A DNA stretch of 64,000 nt. It comes from Janibacter melonis. GTDB taxonomy: Bacteria > Actinomycetota > Actinomycetes > Actinomycetales > Dermatophilaceae. The notes below the pieces were generated by a model, which saw only the letters and a program-made list of their open reading frames with translations, was not told the DNA's origin and did not search any database. The position numbers and the translations under genes are program-made. Positions 1-8,478 of this stretch are shown here, one piece after another; within the stretch, counting starts at the first letter, position 1; every line of letters begins with the position of its first letter. The stretch is from contig NZ_JAJBZM010000001.1 in the NCBI RefSeq assembly GCF_020567375.1, forward strand, positions 47,396 to 111,395, in the 5' to 3' direction.

Positions 1-90
1 GCGCACAGCCCCCCCCCCCGCGGGCGGGGCGCCCCCCCCCGGGGGGCCCCCCCCCCCCCCCCCCCGCCCCCCCCCCCCGCGCGGGGGGGG
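1..90. other. Low-complexity G/C homopolymer tract at window start
   Basis: Almost every base is C or G, in runs of up to about twenty C, with no codon structure and no resemblance to the normal coding composition that begins after about base 100. This looks like an assembly or read-end artefact at a contig edge and not a biological repeat. Bases 91-155 hold no recognisable gene. Confidence 0.6.
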
Positions 91-155
91 GCCGGCGCCG
101 CGTCCCGGCACCGCGCTGGCGCATGCTGGACCTACCGACCCGACGAGGAGCACGC

Positions 156-1682
156 ATGGGAGCCCACCGGGCCACCGAGCACGACGGTGACGACGTCACC
201 GAGACCACGCCCGACGACGAGACCCGCCGCAACCCCGGGGCACCGGATCTCGCCGCCGACACCGCGGTCGCGGCGACGGCGGGGGAGCGGACCCGCTCGA
301 TGGCCGCGCCCGGCACCGAGCGCCCGCCCCTGCCGGGCATGGAGGACACGACCAACCGCGGCGTCGACCGCGGGGTGATCATCGGCCAGGGGCTCGCAGC
401 CCTCGCCCGCTGGTCCGTGCGCGGCATCGTCGTCGTCCTCGCGCTCGCCGGCTTCCTCTACCTGCTCGGCCGGGTGTGGGTGGGGGTCTTCCCGCTCGTC
501 CTCGCGCTGCTCGTCACGACCGTCCTGTGGCCCCCGACCGCCTGGCTGCGTCGGCACGGGGTGCCGGCGGCGCTGTCGGCCATCATCGTGCTGCTCGGCT
601 CGCTGGCGGTCTTCGCCGGCGTCATCGCGGCCATCGCGCCCTCGCTCGTCGACCAGTCCGGCGAGGTCGCGAGCGCCGCGAGCGGCGGGCTCACCGAGCT
701 GCAGGACCGGCTCGGCGCCCCGCCCTTCAACGTCGACAGCACGACGGTCGACGAGCTGGTCTCGCAGGCCCAGGAGTGGCTGCGGGCGCGCTCGGGCGAC
801 ATCGCGTCCGGCGTCTTCACCGGGGTGAGCGTCGTCGGCAACGCCCTCGTCACCCTGGCCCTCGTCCTCGTCCTCGTCTTCTTCTTCCTCAAGGACGGGC
901 CGAACTTCCTCCCCTTCGTGCGCCGCGTCTCCGGCCGCACCGCCGGGCGCCACCTCACCGAGGTCTCGGTCCGGTCGTGGAACACCCTGAGCGGCTTCAT
1001 CCGCACCCAGGCCATCGTCTCGGCGGTCGACGCCGTGCTCATCGGCACCGGGCTCGTCGTCATGCAGGTGCCGCTCGCCTTCGCGCTCGCCGTCCTCACC
1101 TTCTTCGGCGGCTTCGTGCCGATCATCGGTGCGGTGACCGCGGGCGCGCTCGCCGTCCTCGTCGCGCTCGTCTCGCAGGGCCTGACTACCGCGCTCGTCG
1201 TGCTCGCCATCGTCCTGGCCGTCCAGCAGCTCGAGGGCAACGTCCTGCAGCCGCTGCTCCAGGGGCGCTCGATGCAGCTGCACGCCGGCGTCATCCTCCT
1301 CGCCGTCGCCGCGGGCAGCACGCTCTTCGGCATCGTCGGGGCCTTCCTCGCCGTGCCCGTCATCGCGACCGTCGCGGTCGTCATGCGCTACATCAGCGAG
1401 CAGGTCGACCTGCGCACCGGCGACCTCCATGCCGACGAGGTGCCCGTGGCCACCAAGGACGGAGAGATCTCCGCGCGTCAGGGCGAGCTCGCCGCGGCGG
1501 GCTACGTCGACCAGCCCGACGCGACGACCCTCGCCGAGGAGCTCACGTCAGCGCGTGAGGCCCAGGACGAGGGTCGTCGGGGTCGGTCGGGCGTCGGCTC
1601 GCGGCTGGCCCGCACGGTGCGCTCGGCCCGCGCGGCCTGGCGCGAGGACGAGAGCCGCGCGGGGTCCGGCGCGAGCAGCTAG
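156..1682 (+). CDS. AI-2E family transporter (PerM-like membrane protein)
   Basis: A 508-residue polytopic membrane protein of the AI-2E exporter/PerM family; members move small molecules or ions, but the substrate here is unknown. A polar acidic N-terminus of about 70 residues precedes several hydrophobic segments: a pair near residues 85-135, one near 145-165, one near 230-260, and a C-terminal group from about 290 to 430. The family-typical run VQQLEGNVLQPLLQGRS lies near residues 355-371. A basic and acidic cytoplasmic tail follows. I chose ATG 156 because GAGGAG lies five bases upstream; an in-frame ATG at 123 has no ribosome binding site. The gene stands alone and converges on metQ with a 36-base gap. 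Confidence 0.85.
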   Translation: MGAHRATEHDGDDVTETTPDDETRRNPGAPDLAADTAVAATAGERTRSMAAPGTERPPLPGMEDTTNRGVDRGVIIGQGLAALARWSVRGIVVVLALAGFLYLLGRVWVGVFPLVLALLVTTVLWPPTAWLRRHGVPAALSAIIVLLGSLAVFAGVIAAIAPSLVDQSGEVASAASGGLTELQDRLGAPPFNVDSTTVDELVSQAQEWLRARSGDIASGVFTGVSVVGNALVTLALVLVLVFFFLKDGPNFLPFVRRVSGRTAGRHLTEVSVRSWNTLSGFIRTQAIVSAVDAVLIGTGLVVMQVPLAFALAVLTFFGGFVPIIGAVTAGALAVLVALVSQGLTTALVVLAIVLAVQQLEGNVLQPLLQGRSMQLHAGVILLAVAAGSTLFGIVGAFLAVPVIATVAVVMRYISEQVDLRTGDLHADEVPVATKDGEISARQGELAAAGYVDQPDATTLAEELTSAREAQDEGRRGRSGVGSRLARTVRSARAAWREDESRAGSGASS

Positions 1683-1686
1683 CGGC

Positions 1687-1734
1687 TGAGCAGGCCGGGA
1701 GCTCAGCAGGCCGGGAGCTCAGTAGGCCGGGAGC
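1687..1734. repeat. Three tandem 16-base units over the metQ stop codon
   Basis: Three near-identical 16-base units lie head to tail at 1687-1702, 1703-1718 and 1719-1734. The third unit encodes the end of metQ (LPAY plus stop on the minus strand); the other two lie beyond the stop in the short gap to the convergent AI-2E gene. The array looks like local slippage duplication of a gene end. Confidence 0.85.
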
Positions 1735-2567
1735 ACCGAGCCGTCGGACCAGGTGTCCTCGATGTACTTCTTCACCTCGGGGGAGTGCAGCAGGGTGTCG
1801 AGCTCCTTGAGGGCCGGGTTGTCCTCCTGGCCGGCCTGCACGGTGAGGAAGTTCGCGTAGACGTTGCCCTCGGCCTTCTCGACGAGCAGGGCGTCCTTCG
1901 TCGGGCTGAGGTCGGCCTCGATGGCGTAGTTGCCGTTGATGACCGAGGCGTCGAGGTCGTCGAGCGAGCGCACGAGCTGGGCCGGGTCGGTCTGCTTGAA
2001 CTCGAGGTTCTTCGGGTTCTCGTCGACGTCGTAGAGCGTGGCCGACGTCGCGTCGACCCCGTCCTTGAGCGTGATGAGGTCGGCGTCGGCGAGCAGCTGG
2101 AGCGCGCGGCCCTGGTTCGACGGGTCGTTGTTGATGCCGATCTGGGCGCCGTCGGGCAGGTCCTTCACGTCCTCGACCGAGGTGCTGTACAGCGCGAAGG
2201 GCTCGTAGTGGATGCCCTCGAAGTGCGCGAAGTCGTAGCCGCGGTCCTTGACCTGCGCCTCGTAGTACGGCAGGTGCTGGAAGTAGTTCGCGTCGAGCGT
2301 GCCCTCGGAGAGCTGGACGTTGGGCTGGACGTAGTCGTCGAAGACGGTGATGTCGAGGTCGAGCTTCGCGTCGGGGGCGAGCTCCTCGTCGACGTACTCG
2401 AGGATCTTCGCGTGCGGGGTCGAGCTCGCGCCGACGGTGAGCGTCGTGACGCCGTCGGAGCCGGCGGCCGGGCCCTCGGCGTCGTCGCTGCCCGCGCCGC
2501 AGGCGCTGAGCGCCAGAGCGGCGCCGGCGGTCAGGGCGAGCAGGCGGGTGGTGCGGGAGGCGGTCAT
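1719..2567 (-). CDS. metQ: Methionine ABC transporter substrate-binding lipoprotein MetQ (NlpA family)
   Basis: A 282-residue NlpA-family lipoprotein that captures methionine outside the membrane and hands it to the MetNI importer. A lipoprotein signal peptide ends in the lipobox LSAC with the lipidated cysteine at residue 23, followed by a Gly/Ser/Asp-rich linker. The mature domain has the family pattern of an early VGASSTPHAKIL strand, then YFQHLPYYEAQ and INNDPSNQGRAL. AAAGG lies a little upstream of the ATG. It is the last gene of metN-metI-metQ. The final codons overlap a 16-base tandem repeat. Methionine specificity is inferred from family and neighbours. Confidence 0.92.
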   Translation of the reverse strand: MTASRTTRLLALTAGAALALSACGAGSDDAEGPAAGSDGVTTLTVGASSTPHAKILEYVDEELAPDAKLDLDITVFDDYVQPNVQLSEGTLDANYFQHLPYYEAQVKDRGYDFAHFEGIHYEPFALYSTSVEDVKDLPDGAQIGINNDPSNQGRALQLLADADLITLKDGVDATSATLYDVDENPKNLEFKQTDPAQLVRSLDDLDASVINGNYAIEADLSPTKDALLVEKAEGNVYANFLTVQAGQEDNPALKELDTLLHSPEVKKYIEDTWSDGSVLPAY

Positions 2568-2629
2568 CGTCGTGCCTTTCGAGGAGATGGGTGTGGCGAA
2601 GGGGTGGACGCGGCGCTGCGTCCCGGGAG

Positions 2630-2647
2630 CCCGGCCCGGGGGCCGGG
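2630..2647. other. GC-rich hairpin between metI and metQ
   Basis: CCCGGCC and GGCCGGG form a perfect 7-bp stem around a 4-base loop in the 85-base gap between metI and metQ. There is no T-tract on the metQ side. It could be a processing or partial attenuation structure that lets the binding protein be expressed at a different level from the permease and ATPase; that role is an inference. Confidence 0.4.
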
Positions 2648-2652
2648 GCAGG

Positions 2653-3354
2653 TCAGCGGTGGTCGACCCGGCGGGCGAGCGCGTCGCCGAGCATCTGGAC
2701 GAGCTGGACGAGCACGAGGAGCAGGACGACGCAGGCGATCATCACGTCGGACTCGAAGCGGTTGTAGCCGTACGTCATGGCGACGGCGCCGAGACCACCG
2801 GCGCCGATCGCGCCGGCCATCGCGGTGTAGCCGATGAGCGCGATGACGGTCGTCGTCATGCCGGCGACGAGCCCGGGGCGGGCCTCGGCGAGGAGCACCT
2901 TGCGGGTGAGCTCCCAGCGGGTGGCGCCCATCATCGTCGCGGCCTCGACGGTCCCGCCGCTCACCTCGCGCAGAGAGGTCTCGACGAGCCGGGCGTAGAA
3001 GGGGATGGCCCCGATCGTCAGCGGCACGCACGCGGCCTGCCAGCCCACGGTCGTCCCGACGAGGAGCCGGGTGAGCGGGATGATCGAGATCATGAGGATG
3101 AGGAAGGGCAACGAGCGGCCGACGTTGACGACCGCGCCGACGGCCCGGTGGACCGCGGGGCTCGGGCTGATCCCGCCCGGCGAGGTCTGGTGGAGCAGCA
3201 CGCCGACGGGGATGCCGACGAGCGCGGTGAGCAGCGCGGCGACACCGGTCATCGCGAGGGTCTCCCACGTCGCGGTGAGCAGCCCCTCGCGGATGACGGG
3301 GTTGTCGAGCCAGCGGCCGTCCTCGAGCGGGACGAGGGCGAGAGCGGGGGTCAT
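2653..3354 (-). CDS. metI: Methionine ABC transporter permease MetI
   Basis: A 233-residue inner-membrane permease of the MetI type with about five membrane segments and the binding-protein-dependent transport motif near residues 125-155, including ETSLREVSGGTVEAATMMGA, which contacts the ATPase. The length is typical for MetI (about 220 residues). Its start codon overlaps the metN stop by four bases, so MetN and MetI are translationally coupled. With MetN and MetQ it forms a methionine uptake system; D-methionine uptake is also known for the family. Confidence 0.93.
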   Translation of the reverse strand: MTPALALVPLEDGRWLDNPVIREGLLTATWETLAMTGVAALLTALVGIPVGVLLHQTSPGGISPSPAVHRAVGAVVNVGRSLPFLILMISIIPLTRLLVGTTVGWQAACVPLTIGAIPFYARLVETSLREVSGGTVEAATMMGATRWELTRKVLLAEARPGLVAGMTTTVIALIGYTAMAGAIGAGGLGAVAMTYGYNRFESDVMIACVVLLLVLVQLVQMLGDALARRVDHR

Positions 3355-4358
3355 GCCCGGGCCTCCTGCAGGGTGCGCTCGGCGAGGTCGCGGTCGCTGC
3401 CGACGGGCAGCAGCAGGCGAGCCCGGCCGAGGGTGACGTCGTCGATCGTCTCGATCGTCGCGGCGTGGACGCGCGCGGGCATGCCCGCGGCGCGCAGGGT
3501 GGTGAGGGCCTGCTCGAGCTCGTCGGGCCCGCCGTGCCCGAGGGTGACCTCGACGACGCGGTCGGCCTCGTCGGCCGCGGGCACGGGCAGGGGCAGCAGG
3601 TCGCGGTGGACCTGGGTGGCGGGGTCGGCGGCGAGCGCGGCGATGGGACCGCTCTCGGTGACCCGGCCGTCCTGGAGCACGGTGACGACGTCGCAGATCT
3701 CGCGCACGACGGAGGGCTCGTGGGTGATGACGACGACGGTGATGCCGAGCTCGTCGCGCAGGTCGGACAGCAGCGCGAGCACCGAGCGGGTGGTCGCGGA
3801 GTCGAGCGCCGAGGTGGGCTCGTCGCAGATGAGGATGTCGGGCCGGGTGGCGAGCGCGCGGGCGATGCCGACGCGTTGCTGCTGCCCGCCGGAGAGCTGC
3901 GCGGGGTAGCTGTCACCGCGGCCCTCCAGGCCGACGAGGTCGAGCAGCTCGGCGACCCGCGTGGCCCGCTCGGCCGCCGGACGGCCGGCGATCTCGAGGG
4001 GGAGGGCGATGTTCTGCGCCGCGGTGCGCGAGGAGAGCAGGTTCGCGTGCTGGAAGACCATGCCGAAGCGCCGGCGGAAGGCGCGCAGCTCACCGCCCCG
4101 CAGCCCGGCGACGTCCGTGCCGTCGAGGTCGACGTGACCGGAGGTCGGCGTCTCCAGACCGGTGATCGTGCGGATGAGGGTGGACTTGCCGGCGCCGGAG
4201 CGGCCGATGATCCCGTGGATGGAGCCGCGGTCGACGGTGAGGTCGATGTCGTCGAGCGCACGGACCTCCCCGGCCCGGGTGCGAAAGCTCTTGCTCAGGG
4301 ACCGCAGCCGCAGCAGCGGCGTCGGGCTCGGCGTGGGTGTCTCGATCACGAGAGACAT
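3351..4358 (-). CDS. metN: Methionine ABC transporter ATP-binding protein MetN
   Basis: A 335-residue ATPase that powers methionine import. Walker A (GRSGAGKST) is at residues 52-60, the Q-loop is FQHANLLSSRT near 102-112, the signature LSGGQ is at 155-159, Walker B ends ILICDEPTSALD, and the switch histidine is in VVITHEP. The segment after about residue 250 matches the C-terminal NIL domain that binds methionine and inhibits transport. It is the first gene of the operon. No Shine-Dalgarno sequence is evident; CATAAC lies eight bases before the ATG, which suggests a leaderless message. Confidence 0.94.
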   Translation of the reverse strand: MSLVIETPTPSPTPLLRLRSLSKSFRTRAGEVRALDDIDLTVDRGSIHGIIGRSGAGKSTLIRTITGLETPTSGHVDLDGTDVAGLRGGELRAFRRRFGMVFQHANLLSSRTAAQNIALPLEIAGRPAAERATRVAELLDLVGLEGRGDSYPAQLSGGQQQRVGIARALATRPDILICDEPTSALDSATTRSVLALLSDLRDELGITVVVITHEPSVVREICDVVTVLQDGRVTESGPIAALAADPATQVHRDLLPLPVPAADEADRVVEVTLGHGGPDELEQALTTLRAAGMPARVHAATIETIDDVTLGRARLLLPVGSDRDLAERTLQEARA

Positions 4359-4366
4359 AATGCGGC

Positions 4367-4384
4367 GTTATGGGTTCCAGAACC
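4367..4384 (-). promoter_or_regulatory. Putative metNIQ promoter and operator
   Basis: Read on the minus strand, CATAAC (4367-4372) lies eight bases before the metN ATG and could be a -10 box for a leaderless transcript. Immediately upstream, GGTTCTGGAACC (4373-4384) has 5-base inverted arms around a 2-base centre and could bind a dimeric regulator. The -10 lacks the usual final T, so this is tentative. Confidence 0.35.
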
Positions 4385-4463
4385 AAATCGGGGGTTGACA
4401 CGTCCGCTCGTCCGTGGGTGGACGTCGGGAGGTGCCCGCCGCGCGGCGCCGCGGAGGTGGTGC

Positions 4464-5420
4464 TCAGGCGGGCAGACGGCCCCGGCGGTTCCTCGCCCGC
4501 AGTCGTACGGGGGGCAGCGGGGGTGCCGGGATGCGCGTGCGCTCGCCGTCGTACCCCGGGACGGTGCCGAACTGCTCCGAGCCCGCCTCGTAGGCCTCGC
4601 GGTAGGCGACGACCTCGTCGTGGGTGCGCCCGACGAAGTTCCACCACATGACGACCTCCTCCTCGAAGGGGGTGCCGCCGATGAGGACGAGCCGGGCACC
4701 GCTGTCGCCGGCGACGAGACGCACCGAGCGGGGGCCCGGGTCGAGGCAGGCCAGGTCGGCGGGCGAGAGCGCGACCCCGTCGACGCCCACCTCGCCCTCG
4801 TCGAGGAGCACGCCGTGCTCGAAGGCGGGGTCGACGGCGAGGTCGAGCGCGGCACCCGGGGCGAGGTCGAGCTGGGCGCCGAGCAGCGGGGTGCTCGTGC
4901 GCACGGGGGAGACGTCGACGCCGGGCAGGGTGCCGAGGAAGACGAGCGCCGTGCCGGCGCCGCCGGGCAGCGGGACCGCCTCCGGGGCGTGGTGCTCGAA
5001 GCCGCGCCCGCCGTGCCGGTCGGCGTCGGGCAGGGCGACCCAGAGCTGGACGCCGTGGAGGCGCTGCGACTCGTCGGTGCTCACCTCGGAGTGGGCGATG
5101 CCGGACCCGGCGGTCATGAGGTTGACCTCGCCGGGCAGGACCCGGGCGCTCACACCGGCGCTGTCGTCGTGCTGCACGACGCCCTCGAAGAGCCAGGACA
5201 CGGTCTGCAGGCCGGTGTGCGGGTGCGGGGGCACGTCCATGACGCGCTCCCCGGGCCCGACGGGGACCGGGCCGTAGTGGTCGACGAAGCACCACGCCCC
5301 GACGAAGGAGCGGTCGCGGTGGGGGAGCGTGCGGCGCACGGTGAGGGCGCGCTGGCCGCCCAGGGGGACCTCGCGGCCCGCGAGCACCTGGACGTGCCCC
5401 GTCTCGTCCTCGCCTGCCAT
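4464..5420 (-). CDS. Pirin family protein
   Basis: A 318-residue bicupin protein of the pirin family. The metal-binding pattern is visible as HPHTG near residue 60 and GIAHSE near residue 105, giving the His-x-His, His and Glu ligands of the N-terminal cupin. The C-terminal part has the pirin core, the phrase GGTPFEEEVVMWWNFVGRT and the family ending. Members act as quercetin dioxygenases or as redox-sensing partners of other proteins; the role here cannot be told. The start ATG at 5420 has no ribosome binding site but lies six bases after TACCCT, which fits a leaderless mRNA. A longer in-frame extension to 6074 overlaps pyrR and is rejected. Confidence 0.88.
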   Translation of the reverse strand: MAGEDETGHVQVLAGREVPLGGQRALTVRRTLPHRDRSFVGAWCFVDHYGPVPVGPGERVMDVPPHPHTGLQTVSWLFEGVVQHDDSAGVSARVLPGEVNLMTAGSGIAHSEVSTDESQRLHGVQLWVALPDADRHGGRGFEHHAPEAVPLPGGAGTALVFLGTLPGVDVSPVRTSTPLLGAQLDLAPGAALDLAVDPAFEHGVLLDEGEVGVDGVALSPADLACLDPGPRSVRLVAGDSGARLVLIGGTPFEEEVVMWWNFVGRTHDEVVAYREAYEAGSEQFGTVPGYDGERTRIPAPPLPPVRLRARNRRGRLPA

Positions 5421-5426
5421 GTCGTC

Positions 5427-5432
5427 AGGGTA
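5427..5432 (-). promoter_or_regulatory. -10 box of leaderless pirin promoter
   Basis: On the minus strand TACCCT is followed by six bases and then the pirin ATG. This is the same geometry as the other leaderless promoters in the window. Confidence 0.55.
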
Positions 5433-5492
5433 GGCCCCGGGCCCGGGCGTCCCTCGATCCGGACCAGGTCGTGGGCAGGGCCCCGGACGTCC

Positions 5493-5498
5493 TAGAGT
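5493..5498 (+). promoter_or_regulatory. -10 box of the pyr operon promoter
   Basis: TAGAGT would start transcription near 5505, giving a leader of about 55 bases that contains the PyrR-binding site and the Shine-Dalgarno sequence. No clear -35 box is seen. Confidence 0.45.
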
Positions 5499-5510
5499 GG
5501 CTCGCGACCG

Positions 5511-5550
5511 ACATCCTTTAACCGCTGTCCTGTGAGGCAGGCAAGGAGGT
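5511..5550 (+). promoter_or_regulatory. PyrR-binding RNA leader beside the pyrR ribosome binding site
   Basis: The 14 bases at 5526-5539 match the PyrR binding-loop consensus (UCC-N-G-N-GAGGC core), with the closing A-U pair swapped to U-A. A CTG/CAG stem closes the loop. The strong Shine-Dalgarno AAGGAGG begins only four bases after it (5543). In mycobacteria PyrR binding at such a site blocks translation of the pyr mRNA; the same mechanism is inferred here because there is no terminator hairpin. Confidence 0.75.
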
Positions 5551-5561
5551 CTGAGGCACTG

Positions 5562-6152
5562 ATGTGTCCTGACACCGCACGACCCGGTCCGGCGAGCGAC
5601 CCCGGACCCCCCGACGGCCGCGAGGTCCTCTCCGAGGACGACGTCGCCCGGGCCCTCAAGCGCATCGCGCACGAGATCATCGAGCACAACCGCGGGGCCG
5701 AGGGTCTCGTCCTGCTCGGCATCCCCAGCCGCGGCGTCGAGCTGGCCCGCCGGCTCGCCGCGCTCGTCACCGAGGTCGAGGGCAGCCCCGTGGCCTGCGG
5801 CTCGCTGGACGTGACGATGTACCGCGACGACCTGCGCGCCCAGCCGACCCGCGCCCCGGCCCAGACCCAGATCCCCGCCGGCGGCATCGACGGGCGCACC
5901 GTCGTGCTCGTCGACGACGTCCTGTACTCGGGGCGCACCGTGCGTGCGGCGCTCGACGCGCTCGCCGACTACGGCCGGCCGCGCACCGTGCGTCTCGCCG
6001 CGCTCGTCGACCGCGGCCACCGCGAGCTGCCGATCCGGGCCGACCACGTCGGCAAGAACCTGCCGACCTCGCACACCGAGCGCGTCGCCGTCCGGCTGCG
6101 CGGGTACGACGGCGTCGCCGACTCCGTGACGATCCGAGGAGGAGCCCGATGA
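5562..6152 (+). CDS. pyrR: Bifunctional pyr operon regulator / uracil phosphoribosyltransferase PyrR
   Basis: A 196-residue RNA-binding regulator that senses UMP/UTP and represses pyr expression; many homologues also convert uracil and PRPP to UMP. The PRPP-binding motif [12 protein letters not shown] lies near residues 112-123, and [13 protein letters not shown] near 55 matches the family. ATG 5562 is preferred because AAGGAGG lies 11 bases upstream; a GTG at 5532 falls inside the PyrR-binding loop and is unlikely to be used. It is the first gene of the pyrimidine operon and overlaps pyrB by four bases. Confidence 0.93.
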   Translation: MCPDTARPGPASDPGPPDGREVLSEDDVARALKRIAHEIIEHNRGAEGLVLLGIPSRGVELARRLAALVTEVEGSPVACGSLDVTMYRDDLRAQPTRAPAQTQIPAGGIDGRTVVLVDDVLYSGRTVRAALDALADYGRPRTVRLAALVDRGHRELPIRADHVGKNLPTSHTERVAVRLRGYDGVADSVTIRGGAR

Positions 6153-7162
6153 CCCGTCACCTGCTGTCCGTCGCCGACCTCGACACCGCGGGCGTGCGAG
6201 AGCTGCTCGACACGGCCGCCGAGATGCACCTGGTGCAGCGCCGCGAGGTCAAGAAGATCCCTACCCTGCGCGGCCGGACCGTCATCAACCTCTTCTTCGA
6301 GGACAGCACCCGGACCCGCTCCTCCTTCGAGATCGCGGGCAAGTGGATGTCGGCCGACACGATCAACATCACCGGCAAGGGCTCCTCGACGAGCAAGGGC
6401 GAGTCGCTGCGCGACACGACGATGACCATCGCCTCGATGGGCGTCGACGCCATCGTCATGCGCCACCACGCCTCCGGGGCGGCCCACCAGGTCGCCCGCT
6501 GGCTCGACGAGCTCGGCACCGGGACGAGCGTCATCAACGCCGGCGACGGCACGCACGAGCACCCGACCCAGGCACTGCTCGACGCGTACACGGTCGAGCA
6601 GCGGCTCGGCTCGCTCGAGGGGCGCCACGTCGCGATCGTCGGCGACGTCACCCACAGCCGGGTCTTCCGCTCCAACCTCGTGAGCCTGCGCCTGCTCGGC
6701 GCCCGCGTCACCGTCGTCGCCCCGCCGACGCTCATGCCGAGCGGGGCCCGGGCGTGGGCCGAGCGCGACGGCTTCGCGCTGAGCCACGACCTCGACGCGG
6801 TGCTCGCCGGGACGCACGCCCCCGTGCCCGACGTGCTCATGATGCTGCGCGTGCAGCACGAGCGGATGAGCGGCGGGTACTTCCCGACGCCGCGCGAGTA
6901 CACCGTCGGCTACGGCCTGACCCGCGACCGCCTCGCGACCTTCACCGCGGCCAGCCCGGAGGGCGTCATCTGCCACCCGGGCCCGATGAACCGCGGTCTG
7001 GAGATCGCGGCCGACGCCGCCGACGCGGCGAGCTCGCTCGTCCTCGACCAGGTGAGCGCCGGTGTCGCGGTGCGGATGAGCGTCCTGTACCACCTGCTGG
7101 CCTCGGGAGAGGGCGATGTCCTGAGGCGCGAGGGACGAGCCTCGAAGGGGGCTGCGGCATGA
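6149..7162 (+). CDS. pyrB: Aspartate carbamoyltransferase catalytic subunit
   Basis: A 337-residue enzyme that joins carbamoyl phosphate and aspartate to make carbamoyl aspartate, the committed step of pyrimidine synthesis. The carbamoyl-phosphate loop STRTR is at residues 53-57 after NLFFED. A later HPTQALLD segment and the C-terminal [12 protein letters not shown] match the aspartate-binding part. No pyrI regulatory subunit is nearby, as is usual in actinobacteria. It overlaps pyrR upstream and pyrC downstream by four bases each, so translation is coupled. Confidence 0.96.
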   Translation: MTRHLLSVADLDTAGVRELLDTAAEMHLVQRREVKKIPTLRGRTVINLFFEDSTRTRSSFEIAGKWMSADTINITGKGSSTSKGESLRDTTMTIASMGVDAIVMRHHASGAAHQVARWLDELGTGTSVINAGDGTHEHPTQALLDAYTVEQRLGSLEGRHVAIVGDVTHSRVFRSNLVSLRLLGARVTVVAPPTLMPSGARAWAERDGFALSHDLDAVLAGTHAPVPDVLMMLRVQHERMSGGYFPTPREYTVGYGLTRDRLATFTAASPEGVICHPGPMNRGLEIAADAADAASSLVLDQVSAGVAVRMSVLYHLLASGEGDVLRREGRASKGAAA

Positions 7163-8478
7163 GCCTGCTCGTCACAGGGGCCCGTCTGCTCGACGGCCCC
7201 GCCCAGGACCTCTTCGTCGAGGACGGCCGCATCGCCGCCCTCGGAGCCCGGGCCGGTGAGGCCGCGCGGGCCGCGGAGGACGTCGAGGTGCTCGACGCCG
7301 ACGGCCTGCACGTCCTGCCGGGCCTGGTCGACCTGCACACCCACCTGCGCGAGCCGGGACGCGAGGACGCCGAGACGATCGCGACCGGGTCCGCCGCGGC
7401 CGCCGCGGGCGGCTTCACGGCGATCCTCGCCATGGCCAACACCTCGCCGGTCACCGACACCGCCGAGGCCGCCGAGCGCGTCCTCGACCTCGGCCGCGCG
7501 GCCGGTCTCGTCGACGTCCAGCCGATCGGCGCGGTGACGAAGGGGCTCGACGGCCACGAGCTCGCCGAGCTCGGCCTGATGCACCGCTCCCGCGCCGGTG
7601 TCACCGTCTTCTCCGACGACGGGCGGTGCGTCGCCGACGCCCGCGTCATGCGTCGCGCGCTCGAGTACGTCCGCGCCTTCGACGGCGTCGTCTCGCAGCA
7701 CAGCCAGGACCCGGAGCTCGCCGGGGCGTCGGCGTGCTGCCACGAGGGCGAGCTGTCCGGACGGCTCGGGCTGCCCGGCTGGCCGGCGGCGGCCGAGGCG
7801 AGCATCATCGCCCGCGACGCCCAGCTCGCGCTCCTCACCGGCAGCCGGGTGCACGTCGCCCACGTCTCGACCGCCGAGGGCCTCGAGGTCGTGCGCTGGG
7901 CCAAGGCCCGCGGCGCCCGGATGACCGCTGAGGTCACGCCGCACCACCTGCTGCTGACGACCGACCTGCTGAGCGGCTACGACCCCGTGTACAAGGTCAA
8001 CCCGCCGCTGCGCCCCGACGAGGACGTCGCGGCGCTGCGCGAGGGCCTGGCCGACGGCACGATCGACGCCGTCGCCACCGACCACGCCCCGCACGCCCGG
8101 CACGACAAGGAGCACGCCTTCGTCGACGCCGCCTTCGGGATGACCGGGCTGGAGACCGCCTTCGCGGTCGTCCACGACGTCATGGTGCGCCAGGGGAGCA
8201 TGGACCTCGCGAGCCTGGCCCGCGTCATGTCGAGCGCACCGGCCCGCATCGCCGGTCTCGCCGAGCACGGCGGCGAGCTCGTCGTCGGGGCGCCGGCGCA
8301 CCTCGCGCTCGTCGACCCGGGCGCCACGGTCACCGTCGACCGTGCCGCGACGGCCTCGCTCTCGCGCAACACGCCCTTCCACGGGCGCACCCTCACCGGC
8401 TCCGTCGTCGCGACGGTGCTGCGCGGTGCGCTCACCCGCACCAGTCCCGACCGCACGACCACGAAGGTGACCGCATGA
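7159..8478 (+). CDS. pyrC: Dihydroorotase
   Basis: A 439-residue class I dihydroorotase that cyclises carbamoyl aspartate to dihydroorotate. The zinc-binding HTHLREPG motif begins at residue 60; further metal ligands are in VSQHSQD, HVAHVST and the catalytic ATDHAPH segment near residue 310. The start ATG overlaps the pyrB stop by four bases; much longer open frames upstream lie inside pyrB and are not used. The length matches family members of about 430 residues. The stop overlaps carA by four bases. Confidence 0.95.
   Translation: MSLLVTGARLLDGPAQDLFVEDGRIAALGARAGEAARAAEDVEVLDADGLHVLPGLVDLHTHLREPGREDAETIATGSAAAAAGGFTAILAMANTSPVTDTAEAAERVLDLGRAAGLVDVQPIGAVTKGLDGHELAELGLMHRSRAGVTVFSDDGRCVADARVMRRALEYVRAFDGVVSQHSQDPELAGASACCHEGELSGRLGLPGWPAAAEASIIARDAQLALLTGSRVHVAHVSTAEGLEVVRWAKARGARMTAEVTPHHLLLTTDLLSGYDPVYKVNPPLRPDEDVAALREGLADGTIDAVATDHAPHARHDKEHAFVDAAFGMTGLETAFAVVHDVMVRQGSMDLASLARVMSSAPARIAGLAEHGGELVVGAPAHLALVDPGATVTVDRAATASLSRNTPFHGRTLTGSVVATVLRGALTRTSPDRTTTKVTA

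Noticed and set aside
4359-4463. SAM riboswitch upstream of metN
   Set aside because: The interval is about 105 bases, no SAM-I, SAM-II or SAM-IV core is recognisable, and the start codon appears leaderless.
5532-5561. GTG 5532 as the pyrR start
   Set aside because: It lies inside the PyrR-binding loop and before the Shine-Dalgarno sequence; ATG 5562 fits better.
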